Source: Vespula vulgaris
Taxonomy: Eukaryota; Arthropoda; Insecta; Hymenoptera; Vespidae
Reading direction: 5' to 3'
Length of the DNA: 64,000 nt
NCBI RefSeq assembly: GCF_905475345.1
Contig: NC_066604.1
Span: forward strand, 2,456,501 to 2,520,500
Part shown: positions 1-11,299 of the stretch, piece by piece
How the letters are laid out: each line of letters starts with the position of its first letter
How positions within the stretch are numbered: the first letter of the stretch is position 1
The notes under the pieces: model-generated
The model's database searches: none
The model's input: the letters and a program-made list of their open reading frames with translations, nothing else
Told to the model about the DNA's origin: nothing
Program-made: the position numbers and the translations under genes

Positions 1-3000
1 TTCGAAAAATACGAGAGTTCGTTGGAGGTTATTTACAAGTATGACTCATTCAATTCAATTATTACTCTGATTATATCGTTTCATGCAATATTAATAAGAA
101 AAATCAAGATACAATAATTATAATAATAATACAAAAAGAATCTTTCTCATATTATATTCTACATTTACTATTCTGATGAAATTGATAATGCATTTATTTA
201 AAGCTGTTTAATGAAAATAATGTAATTTTTAATATATTTATATAGATTAATTGTATGCAATAAATTGTCATTTAAAATGATCATTCGAAATTATATCACA
301 ATTTTATATTGTTATTTAAAAAGCTTTATATATACATTAATAGGCTCATTACATATAAAAATTGAATAAACACATTAATCATTGTTTTCAATTAATCTTT
401 TTTAAAATAATATATTATATATAGAATATTTATACGTAAAGAAGTACATGATTTTTTTTTCTTTTTTGCATAGTTATTACGACCAATTATGTGCTTTAGA
501 AGGGAAGATACCTGCACATGAATTACAAATACCATTTAAATGGAAAGATGCCTTTGATCGTACTATTTTTGGTGGAAAGCTAAGTTTAAGTAAGGATTAT
601 TAAATTATTCTTTTTACTTGCCTGTTATTTTTTATATAACATAGATATAAAGGTTTCCACTTAAGTCATAGATAAGATAACATACTTTAATTTTAATTAT
701 CATTATATCTTTCAAATTAATAAATCATATGTGCACAGTAAATTTAATAAACTATTATAATATTAATAATAAAAAAGGGAATAATATAATTTATAAACAA
801 AATATATATTTATATAAAATTAGCAAAATTTTTATATTAATTAATTAAGCAGGGATTTGATCAAAAATGAATGAATTTATTTTATGTATCATTTATTCTT
901 ACAATACAAATGCATAGAATGTATTATTCTTCAAAATGTGATTATGGTTTATAGCAATTAGCACTTTGGCATATGAAAAAGTTTGTGTACTCTTCAACAT
1001 TGCTGCATTACAAAGTTCTGTTGCTGTAACTCAATCTTTGGAAAGCGATGAAGGATTAAAACTGGCTGCTAAATTGTTTCAAGTTAGTTTTTTTTTTGTT
1101 TTCTATATCTACAATTAATTATTGGTGTGTGTATGTGTGTGGCTTATTTTTATTTATTTAGTTGTGATCTATCATTAAATTACCAATAATTTTAGCAATC
1201 TGCTGGTATCTTCAATTTTTTAAAAGGAAATGTCATGATGGCTATTCAGCAAGAACCGACTCCTGACATTAGTCCGGAAACATTAGGTGCATTATCCTCA
1301 TTGATGTTAGCTCAAGCTCAAGAAATTTTTGTCCACAAAGCAATTCATGATTCTATGAAAGATGGCATTGTTGCAAAATTAGCTGCACAAGCCGAAGAAT
1401 TGTATGCTGATGCATTAAAGTTATTTCAGAAAGAAATTTTCCGTGCATTTTGGGATAAAGAATGGATTCCATTGGTAAGTACTTCATTTACCCAACGTTT
1501 TAATACTTTTATATTAGATAATTTTTTGTTCATGTATTATTATTTTAGATTGCAGGCAAGCAAGCTGGCTATCGTGCTATGATGGAATTTTATCAGTCGC
1601 TTGTATGTAAAAATAATAAGTGCATAGGAGAAGAAATTGCAAGATTAGAGGTAAATTTTATAACTATTATATAATTTAATATCTTTCGTCATTAACGATA
1701 ATTACTTTAACAAAAATATATATATATATATTTTTAGCATGCTGTGGAATTATTTAAAGCTGCTCAACAACGATCTAATAAGCCTAATTTATTCCAAGAT
1801 TATGCTAACAGAGCACAAAGAAATTTAACCGAAGTTAAAAAGGATAATGATTTTATCTATCACGAAAGAATTCCAGACATTAAGAATTTAGAACCAATTG
1901 GAAAGGCTAATGTTGCAAAATTACTTACATTACCTGAAAGATTCAGTTCAAATTTTAAAGGTTTCATTTATTTCTTTTATATAATCTATTATTATATTAA
2001 TATTTATATTGATTTCATATATTAAAAATGTCATATTTATAGATCTTTTCATGGAATTATTGCCGGTCGGAGTGCATCAAGCTTTATCGTCTTATGAAGT
2101 TCGTCGCAATGAACTTGTTAATGCAGAAATATCTAAATTACGTGAGATGACACAAGTTCTTAATAGGTACAATTATTACAACATGAAAGATACATATTAT
2201 TAAAAGATTGTTATATTAGAATACTACTAAATAAAATGTTTTTCATTTTACAGTGTGTTAGCAAGTTTAAATTTACCAGCAGCCATTGAAGACACAAGTG
2301 GAACCGAATTACCGCAATCATTATTAGAAAAAGCAAATTATGTACGAGAAGGTGGTGGTAAAGCAATTTTAGAAGCATCAATGAAAGAACTTCCAGAATT
2401 ATTACAACGGAATCAGGAATTATTAGATGAAGTAAATATGAAATTTTATTGTAACTATTTTAACGATTACTTAATTACTTATCAATTTTATTTCTACTTT
2501 CGATATAGTGTGAACGAATGCTTCAAGAAGAACGTGAATCCGATGATCAATTGAGAGAACAATTTAAAGAACGCTGGACAAGAATATCTAGTGCTCGATT
2601 AACAGAGCAATTTATTGCCAATACACGTAAATATCGTGAAATTATTAATAATGCTGTTTCTGCAGATAAGGTAGTAATATTTTCATAATACGTATATTTA
2701 ATCTATAAATATATATTTTATATTGATGCAAATTTTTTTATTATCTTTATCCATTAGGAAGTTCGTAATAAATATGAAACTCATCGGGAAGGTATGGAAA
2801 TTCTAAGTATGGATGAAAGCCAGTTATCTACGACTGTCCCTAATGGTTTAGCAGTGCAAGAAAGTAGTGTAGTAATGCAACTAAGAAGATTGATGGAAGA
2901 TGTAAAATTTTCAATTGTACAATGCGATTTATATTTCTATCTATTGCAATATGAATCACATTTACTTTTAGGTAGAGACATTGAAAGCAGAACGTGATGT

Positions 3001-4222
3001 AATTGAAAGTGAATTAAAATCAGCTACAACAGATATGAAAACAACATTTTTAAATGCGCTTGCAAAGGATGGACTAATCGACGAACCGAACATATCTGTT
3101 GAAAGTATTGGAAAATGTTATGGTCCTTTGCAGAAAGAAGTACGAGAAAGTTTAGCTCGTCAAGAACAATTAATAACTGATATTCAGGTATAATATTATG
3201 AATATATTGCATTTTGAATATCCAATTTAATTAACGATTAATGTGCTAATTTCAATAATTGATTAACTATGCCATCGTCTCCTGAATCATTGACGAACTC
3301 ATTCATAGAATTATTTTTATTGGATTATTTTTATTATTAATGTAGACAAGCGAAATAATTATAATTTTTACAGAGTGCCCATACAAAGTTCACAAATGAA
3401 CAATCTGGTAGTGGTAGTTCAAGAGAAATGATGCTTTGTAAATTGGCCTCCGCATATGATGCATTTAAAGAATTGAAGAGTCATTTAAATGAAGGAATCA
3501 AATTTTACAATGATTTAACCCAGGTAATATTAATTATTTGTTATCACAAATGTTTATCATTTACTAAAGTATGTTCAGATGAATAAAAATGAAATGATCC
3601 TGTTTTTCAGCTATTAGTTATTTTTCAAAACAAGATATCGGACTTTTGTTTTGCTCGTAAGACTGAGAAAGAAGAATTATTAAAAGATTTAACCACTAAT
3701 TTAAGTCATACTGGTCCAGCTACAGCGCCAAGTATTCCGTCTCATCACGAAGGTAGAAGAATAATCAAACCTAAAAAATGAAATTACTAAAAATTTTCTT
3801 AAAAATTTTCTTTTTATGTACATTTACTGCAGGTTCGAGTCAAAAACAGTCTAATCCGGAGAATCGTCAAATGCAAAATTTACCGTATCCTTTGCAACAT
3901 CCAGGAAGTATGCCTGTACCATATGGTGCAAGTCCTGTAGCTCCATATCCAACTTATATGCCTCCACCTATGCCAGCAACATATAATCCATATGCTACGA
4001 TGCCATATCCCACGCAAGGTACATTAAAAAATTTTAATGCATGAAATATTAATATTTATTTTCCTTTATAATCATGTTTTGTTACTTTTTGCTTATCCTT
4101 TTTTAGGTGGGTATAATCAAGCTTTACCTCCAGGTACTTATGGTGGTTATAGTGGTTATGGTAATTATGCTACATTACCTCGATACAATGGTTCAAATCC
4201 TCCAGGACAAAATCCTTGGTGA
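1..4222 (+). CDS. ALiX: ALIX / PDCD6IP homologue (BRO1-domain ESCRT accessory protein), 5' end missing
   Basis: ALIX links ESCRT-I and ESCRT-III in multivesicular body sorting, cytokinesis and membrane repair. The window opens inside a coding exon. Exons read: 1-38, 474-589, 955-1082, 1196-1474, 1549-1650, 1738-1960, 2043-2166, 2254-2431, 2509-2670, 2758-2901, 2972-3187, 3374-3523, 3611-3752, 3833-4018, 4107-4222. All phases join to 767 codons plus TGA. BRO1-domain signatures include KWKDAFDRTIFGG, AYEKVCVLFNIAALQSS, TPDISPETLGALSSLMLAQA and KKDNDFIYHERIPD. The coiled V domain follows (ASLNLPAAIEDTSG, KELPELLQRNQE, QFKERW). The tail is a short Pro/Tyr/Gly-rich region (PYPTYMPPPMP, GGYSGYGNY) ending QNPW, which is shorter than the human proline-rich region. 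About 70 N-terminal residues lie upstream of the window. The next gene, SUMO, is convergent. Confidence 0.95.
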
Positions 4223-6018
4223 ATTAAATATCTATTATAATAGATGCTGTGATGGGAATTAAAATTAATATTCTATATTGGATATATTGAGGCAACAGAG
4301 AAGTTATATATAATTCTATTGTTTCCACAATTATGTTATTATTCTATAAAGCTCAAGTGAAATATTTTATAATTAAGTTTTAAATAGATTAAATCTTCTT
4401 ATAATTAAATAATATTGTTAAACATTACTAGAAAATTATTGCAAGTATTTTTCAATGTGTATTAAATGATGTCTTCGTTGTCGCTTTATAAAATATTAAT
4501 TGCTCATTTGCAAATTATAAATATATATTTTCTAAAGTAATATAATTATAAAACAATTTAATTTTAAATATATAAACTTTTTGTCGAACAATAATTTCAA
4601 GCTTTTTTTAATCCCAAAATCATCTTTATATAATACTTCTTGTGCGTAAATAATTACATTTATTATTCAATTGATATTTTGTTTAAATAATGATTCATTA
4701 ATTGCCTTTTTTATCCTAAGAAATTAATTTGGAATGTAATTAAATATATTCATGAAAGGTTATTTTATTCATTTCTAAGATTATAAGTATTTAAATACAA
4801 AATTAATCACATATAATTAAAAAACTATTATAACTTCAATATTACTTCGGCAAGTTTTATCCTCTTAAATGTGCCATATCTTTTAGAAATAATAAAAATG
4901 TGTGTCATGTCTGTTATAGATAATAAATTATTGTGAATATAAAAAATAAGTATATATAAGAGAGTATTGAATCATGTTCTTTATTACATTACAGAAAGAA
5001 ATTCACTTGCCTCTCTGCTAGAATAAACTTTATTACAATTGTAAAAATTGTATTATTTTAAATGGCCAAATAGATACTATAATGGGGATGCTCATATACA
5101 TATACAGATATATACATGCATACATACATACATACATATATATATATATATATGTATGTATGTATGTATGTATATGTAAAGATAAAAAAATTAATATTTA
5201 TATATAAAGAATATGGAAATACATGACAAACTGATATTTCAAGTATAATTTTTATAAAATATTCTTTAATTAGTTTTTTTTTTATATATTTTGAATACTT
5301 ATTGCTCAACATATATTATTTTTTGCTGTAAAATTAAACTATTATTTTCTTATATAGTATATGATTACTTTAAATACAGCAAGCATCCACATTACTTACA
5401 CAAAAATGTAATTATTTTGTGTAACTCTTTAGAAATATTATGATTTGTATTAATAAATTAGCATAATATTGTATGTCTAAAAACTAATACACATACACAC
5501 ATTTTTACAAGTTCTCTAGAAAACCATATTTGTGAGGGCAAATAAAAATATTATTGTTGTTACTTTTTTTTTTATTACAGATGTACCTTAAATGCAACAA
5601 TTTTATTAAACCACGTTCATATTATCTAAAATTTACTTTTTTGTTTTACTTTTAACGGAACTAATAATGAATTTTTCTTTTGACATCTACAGCTAATTAA
5701 TTAAACAGGGGATTATGTATAATACGAAAAACATAGAATATTCTCATAGAACCGATAGTCTCAATTATTCGCCTTAACTGATTTTTTAACCAATGAATGT
5801 ATACATTACAAAAAATTGATTGTGTTGCTGGTCCTTAGACTTGCCTTGTTACAGGAATGTAGAACAGCACATTTAGAATATTATATGAAAATGGAACTAC
5901 ATACTGTTTTTCTTTAACATATATATGCATATTAATAAACTTGTCCTTTTCTTATGATAGTCACTTTCACTTTAGAAAATATGAAAACCAAATTGCATGA
6001 TATTAATTTGTAATTTTT
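4223..6018. other. AT-rich 3' flank between convergent ALIX and SUMO
   Basis: This 1.8-kb stretch holds no credible coding exon. It must contain the 3' UTRs of ALIX (from the left) and SUMO (from the right). Several AATAAA-like signals exist on both strands, so I do not pick a polyadenylation site. The only strong structure is the CATA/TA/TGTA hairpin repeat at 5118-5172, listed separately. Confidence 0.6.
5118..5172. repeat. Self-complementary microsatellite (CATA)n-(TA)n-(TGTA)n
   Basis: A run of CATA units passes into TA dinucleotides and then into TGTA units. The whole block is therefore a near-perfect inverted repeat that could form a long hairpin. Similar arrays occur near 13655-13705, 23188-23240, 52655-52698 and 54718-54785, so this is a common microsatellite type here. 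Confidence 0.85.
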
Positions 6019-6870
6019 TCAGTAGAGACCACCTGTTTGTTCTTGATATACTTCAATTACATCATCATTTTCCATTTCCAACTGAAAATAATTAGTCGTC
6101 GTCTAAGTTCTGATATATACCAAATTTTTTAATCACGATATACTCAAATGAGACTTTTTTTTAATCTTCATATATTAAATCGCATGAATTACCTGCTTTG
6201 GTGTTTCATCATCATTAATTCTTTTACCATCAAAAAGAAACCTTAGAGATGTCATAGGTACACCCTAATTAAAATGAGATGGGATTATGAAATTTCTTTT
6301 TCTTAATATAATATTCTAAAATACTAGATTAAAAACTTCAATATCAATACTATTATAGAATATACAAAATACAAATATATATGTACACTACACCAAAGTA
6401 AACAGAAGAACAAATTTGAAAGATTTCCTAAATAAAAAGAGAAAGAATTTTTCTAACGATTGAAATAAAATGAAAATAAAGAAGATAAAGAAAAAGAATC
6501 ACTAACCACACGATCACTGTACGATTTCTTAAGCTTGCCCATTTGGGTGGTCATCTTTACCCTAAAGTGAATTTCGTTGCTGTCCTAAAAAGAATTCACG
6601 TAACATTGAACTCGCTATAAAAAATATTACTAAGATAAAGAAGTACGAAATAATTCTCTATTCTTACATTTCCAACGACTTTTAGCTTGATGTATTCAGA
6701 ATTCGCGTCTCCTGGGCCGGCTTCAGGTTTCTGTTCCTAATTCGCAAGGTTAGATCGGTTAAACTCGACCAATCAATTGAATAATTCACAATGCATCACA
6801 AATATTAAATTTTTAATGAAGAAATAAGAATTTTATTTGTCGAGAGAAAGCTTACCTGATTCTCGGACAT
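6019..6870 (-). CDS. smt3: SUMO (small ubiquitin-like modifier) precursor
   Basis: SUMO is the ubiquitin-like protein conjugated to target lysines by E1 (Aos1/Uba2) and Ubc9. Five exons join in frame to 98 aa: 6856-6870 (15 nt, MSENQ), 6668-6736, 6507-6584, 6193-6264, 6019-6081. Visible landmarks are the acidic flexible N-terminus, EYIKLKVVGNDSNEIHFRVK, MGKLKKSYSDR, MTSLRFLFDGKRINDDETP and DDVIEVYQEQTGG. The mature di-glycine end is followed by a two-residue Leu-Tyr tail that a SENP/Ulp protease would have to remove. The length is normal for SUMO-2/3-type proteins. The gene is head-to-head with mtSSB, with 753 bp between start codons. Five exons for so small a protein is high; the Drosophila gene is, to my knowledge, intronless. 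Confidence 0.97.
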
Positions 6871-7623
6871 GGTAATTAATTAAGAGTATAATAATTCTTG
6901 ACCACGCGCCAGAACAGTAACTAAACACAAGCACGCAATATGGCGGCGCGCTTTTGTCAGTTTCACAGCCTTCTCTACTTCAAAAATAAAAAATTTTTAA
7001 CGTTTCGTATATTTACGTTCTAAAACGCATTTTATAACGTACACTGATCTTGCAAATAATATCTGTTCTTCCTATTTATATATAACGCACAATTTTCTAA
7101 CTCAAGTTCAGATTTTCAACTAATATCAAACTTCAGATGTTTCAACGATTTCAATATTGAAATGGTATTTAGAATAGAATATCAATTTAATATTGAATGA
7201 AAATAATATTCAAGTGAGAATGCGTTCAAGAACCTTACCGTTATGATCACTATAATCGAATATGTGTTCTCAAAAGCTTGACGCACTAACATCATTTGTA
7301 TTGTAAACTATTAAGCCTAATACACAAGTATCGTTATCGAATGAGAAATTAAATTATTTTAAACGTATCTCTCATTTGTTTCTACTGCGCGATAATTATA
7401 TATTTCATAATTATAATTTGCCTTTTTTCTTAATTAATTCAATTAATTTGAAATACATAGAAGTTTTTTTTAGTTTTCATCGAAATATATATATATATAT
7501 ACGTGTGTGTGTTATGTATTTGGAAAATGTTCATGATAAAACTCCTTAAACTTTAGGTCGGTTAATAGTTAAAAATTTTGTTTTATATTTTGGAGAATAA
7601 AATCGGTGTTAACAATCGTCATC
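6871..7623. promoter_or_regulatory. Shared divergent promoter region of SUMO and mtSSB
   Basis: Both start codons face away from this 753-bp interval, so it must hold both promoters. The SUMO-proximal part (about 6900-6955) is locally GC- and CpG-rich and carries AATATGGCGGC at 6938-6948. That sequence contains ATGGCGGC, which resembles the YY1/Pho family site. The rest is AT-rich with a TA/TG microsatellite near 7486-7513. No TATA box is obvious at either end. Promoter function is inferred from gene order. Confidence 0.6.
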
Positions 7624-8318
7624 ATGTTTCATAAAGTAAGAAATTATCAACAAACATTTTGATTATAAACTAATTTTGAAACATATGATGACGTGATATT
7701 TTGTTTATGTATTCATATATATTTTACAGGTTATATCACGTGTGTGTAATCGAACAAATCAATTAAACAATACACGTTTTTTTTCACAAAAAATCGAAAC
7801 GAATACTATAGAAAAAAGTATGGAAGATTATTATCTTTTTAATTATTATTATATATATTATATGATAATAAAATATGAAATATATTTAACTAAATTTTTA
7901 TTAATATTATTATAGCTATTAATCAAATAACATTACTTGGAAGAGTCGGTGGAGCTCCACAAGAACGCGGAACTGAAAAACACCCTGTAGTGATTTTCTC
8001 TCTAGCAACTCATTTCAATTATAAATATGAAAATGGTATATATATGTAAATTTCTATAAATTTAATTAGATAGAATAAAATATGATATATATTACTTATT
8101 TAATACTGTTGACAGGTGAATATCTACAAAAAACAGATTGGCACAGGATATGTGTTTTTAAACCTAATCTTAGAGAAAGTATATCTAATTACATGAAGAA
8201 AGGACAACGTGTATTAGTAAATGGAAGATTAAGTTATGGCGAATTCAAAGATGATGAAGGAAATACAAGAGTATCTACAGCTGTTATAGCAGATGAAGTC
8301 ATCTTTTTCCAATACTAA
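7624..8318 (+). CDS. mtSSB: Mitochondrial single-stranded DNA-binding protein
   Basis: mtSSB coats single-stranded mitochondrial DNA and stimulates polymerase gamma and the Twinkle helicase. Four exons join to 140 aa: 7624-7635, 7730-7817, 7916-8035, 8116-8318. The N-terminus (MFHKVISRVCNRTNQLNN) is basic with few acidic residues, as expected for a mitochondrial targeting peptide. The OB-fold follows: NQITLLGRVGGAPQERGTEK, VVIFSLATHFNYKY, KTDWHRICVFKPNLRES, KGQRVLVNGRLSYGEFKD and TAVIADEVIFF. The length matches the animal family. Phases across all three introns are consistent. It shares a divergent promoter region with SUMO. Confidence 0.95.
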
Positions 8319-8741
8319 TAATAAAGTAAAATATTTCAATTTAAGAAAAAACTGCTAATTTTTATAATTTTAATTTTAATTTTAAAGATCAATTGATATA
8401 TATACAATAATGAATTGTGAAAATATAAATGTGTTAGAAGAAAAAATGTATACATGTAGTAAAGAGAGAAAATAATATGATCACAAAAGAAATGTTTGAA
8501 ATATAAATGAGTTTGCATAATTAAATAACACATTCATATTTTATGATATTGCATATGTTTAATACAAGCAGATCATACATACATGTTGTATTGTAGAAAT
8601 ACATGTTTAAAAGTAAAGATTAAAATCTTTTTTTTTATAATTCATTATTGAACGATATCTCTATTGAATATCTAAGCGAAACAGTGGCGATGTCGATTAA
8701 TCGACCTTAAAGTTTAGTACGAAAAATTACGAGTATCTAAA
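8319..8741. other. Short spacer between mtSSB and the pickpocket gene
   Basis: This 423-bp AT-rich interval holds the mtSSB 3' UTR and presumably the promoter and 5' UTR of the ppk-like gene, which is on the same strand. I see no coding exon or clear motif in it. Confidence 0.5.
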
Positions 8742-10796
8742 ATGTTGCGATATATAATTTATTGTTGGAAAGTGCTTAAACAATATCTAAGCCATTGCAG
8801 TATCCATGGTGTTAGATATCTTGTTTCTGAAAATAGTTTCTACATTGAACGGTAAAATAATTATAAATAATTATTTTTAATAATTTATAATAGTAATATT
8901 TTCTCTTATACTTTGAAGATTTTTCTGGTTGTTCTTTTGTATACTGAGTTGGTGGGGTTGTACTGTAATGATCAAGGATAGTATCTGCGAATATATTGAA
9001 TATCCTGTTGATGTTACAACAGAAACATTATATATAAATTGGGAAACTCCATTTCCTTCAGTTGCAATTTGCATCAAGTTTTCTATCGAATTGAAAAACA
9101 AATACAATATTAACAAACAGTATGCTTATAAAAAATAATAATTTTAATAATATTATTATTATAGTATACTATAATAATATTAACTTTTTATTAAATATTC
9201 ATCATCCTTTTTTCTTGTAATTGTCATTTTTTAGACAACCATTAACATTGGAATCATCAGGATCTGAGAAAATAAATATTACTGCTGAAGAATTACTAAA
9301 AAGCTATCAATCAGTATAGTTATAATTATTCTGCTTTTATATATATATAATAAAAGATTTAAAAGATGTATATAAAACAATATTATTTTTATAGTTGCAG
9401 ATACCATGTAAAGATATCTTTGCTAATTGCAGCTGGAACAATATGAAATTTGATTGTTGTAGTGAATTCAAACCACTGAACAAAACCGGCGTTGGTTATT
9501 GTTACGTGATTAATTCTCGACATATCAAACCATACGACAATTCAAATATTAAATTTTGGATTAATCGTACTACTGAAAATGGAAATCTTGTGATTGATCT
9601 TATAGCAAATAAAAAATCAAATAGTTATATTCCTCGCTATATTACCGTTCGTATTTTTCTTCTCTTCTCATATTAATTATTTAAACAATCATATATACAT
9701 TGTTACACAAAAAACAATTATATAATGCAGGCATATATATTGGATAATTTACAATTACCGAATATTGCTACTCTACCTGAATACGTAGTTAGATCGATAA
9801 GAAAAGGATACTCTACTCGAACTGAATTTTCAATGGTACCTATTTATAATGAACAACTTGTACAATCTTTTTCAACAAAACAAAGAAATTGTCGATTTAG
9901 TCATGAAACTGATAAAGACAGTATGTTCCAAATTTATAGTAGAGATTCCTGTGCTATTGAGGTAAAATTTTTAATGAATATTATATATATTTATATTTAT
10001 TTCTTCATATTTTTGTCTTTCTTTTGATAGATATATATACAAGAAATGATTAAGTATTGTGGCTGTGTAAGTTTTTATTATTTTGCTCCTGCTGGTGCAA
10101 GAACATGTAATTTAACGGAATTGCAATGTTTATCTGAGAATAAAAAGGATATTTTATCACTAACAACTATAAAAAAAAAATGTTATTCTCTCTGTGAAGA
10201 AAACACTATAAATGTGTAAGAAGTTCTATTATATATATTTTTTAAGTGAAAAATATAATGATTAATTGTGATCCATTTTTGTCTTTATCACAGATATCAT
10301 AGTGAGCCCATACAGTTTAATCATATAGATGACGAAATAATAAGAATAGATTTTATGTCACTGGCTCGCCCCTTCGTACAATATCGTCGATACGTTGTAC
10401 ACAGTCTTTTGGATGTGATAGGTAAATATGTTCAATTAGATCAAAATAATATTTAAAACGAACGAATTGAAATCTTTTTCTGCCTATTTCTTGCAAGTGC
10501 AATTAACATTTGATCTTTTGATAGAGCAATAATTCATTCTGTAAGATACCATAAAAATGATTTGTCATAAACATGAGAATATCTTATCAAAGAATATTTC
10601 AAAATTTTACGATAATATACAGTATGTATATGGATTAATAGAAAATTTCTTTATGAATAATCTGTAATGTAAATAATAATTAAGATTGTATTCAGTTGCA
10701 GTAGGAAGTGCTCTTGGATTATTTATGGGCGCCAGTATTCTCAGCTTCTTCGAAATACCTTATTGGCTTTTTCTTCGTCGTGATCAAATCGTATGA
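8742..10796 (+). CDS. Pickpocket-type DEG/ENaC sodium channel subunit
   Basis: Members of this family form trimeric amiloride-sensitive sodium channels used in chemosensation, mechanosensation and fluid sensing. Exons read: 8742-8851, 8919-9119, 9235-9313, 9395-9646, 9731-9961, 10031-10215, 10294-10421, 10696-10796; they join to 428 aa. The N-terminus has the His-Gly gating motif (CSIHGVRYL), then TM1 (FFWLFFCILSWWGCTVMI). The cysteine-rich loop includes IPCKDIFANCSW, CCSEFKPLNK, EMIKYCGCVSFYYF and KKKCYSLCEE. TM2 follows the pore segment GSALGLFMGASILSFFEIPYW, whose Gly-Ala-Ser is the selectivity filter. The protein ends 10 residues later. It is shorter than most ppk proteins (about 500-600 aa), mainly in the extracellular loop. 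The exon 4/5 junction (donor GTTCGT) is the least certain, and an extra upstream exon is possible. Confidence 0.88.
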
Positions 10797-11299
10797 ACAC
10801 GATTGATTTATTTCGAATATAAAATATCAGATAACCAAGAAAGTTCGTGACATTTTAATCAATAAAGATAGATAATATAAAACAATGACAAAATATGGGA
10901 ATAGCACTAACATTCTTGATTACCTAATATAAGCATTTTTTGTTATAAGTATATTCAGAATAAATTAATACAATACAACACAAATTTAATCATAACTCTT
11001 ATCAATAACTCGATATAGTAAAGATCAATAAATCACTGTTAATAAAAAACACGAGTATTGTAATTATTAAACAGAAAACTTACTTTCGTATCCTAAGATT
11101 CTTATCAATGATTCAAATAGGAAATTATCATTTATGTAGAGACTTGAGGTAAGTATCTCATAGCGAAGTTTTAAAGTAAACAAATAGACATATCATAAAT
11201 GCATCATACTTGCGGAAACTTCATTCAATGCTATATAAAAAGGGACATAAGAGGAATCTAAAGAATCAGAGAGAGAGAGAGAAACTGCAAGAAACGAAA
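10797..11299. other. Spacer and probable 5' leader of the EcKinase-like gene
   Basis: This AT-rich interval has no coding exon apart from a 30-codon in-frame extension (11210-11299) ahead of the preferred start of the next gene. That extension is basic and low-complexity, includes a GA dinucleotide run near 11270, and is more likely leader than protein. Confidence 0.5.

Noticed and set aside
5110..5175. A CRISPR-like or satellite array
   Set aside because: The repeats are 2-4 bp with no spacers. This is an ordinary eukaryotic microsatellite hairpin.
10141..10220. A suspected frameshift in exon 6 of the pickpocket gene near an A10 run
   Set aside because: On recounting the bases the frame is open through the donor at 10216, and all eight exon phases add up to 429 codons.
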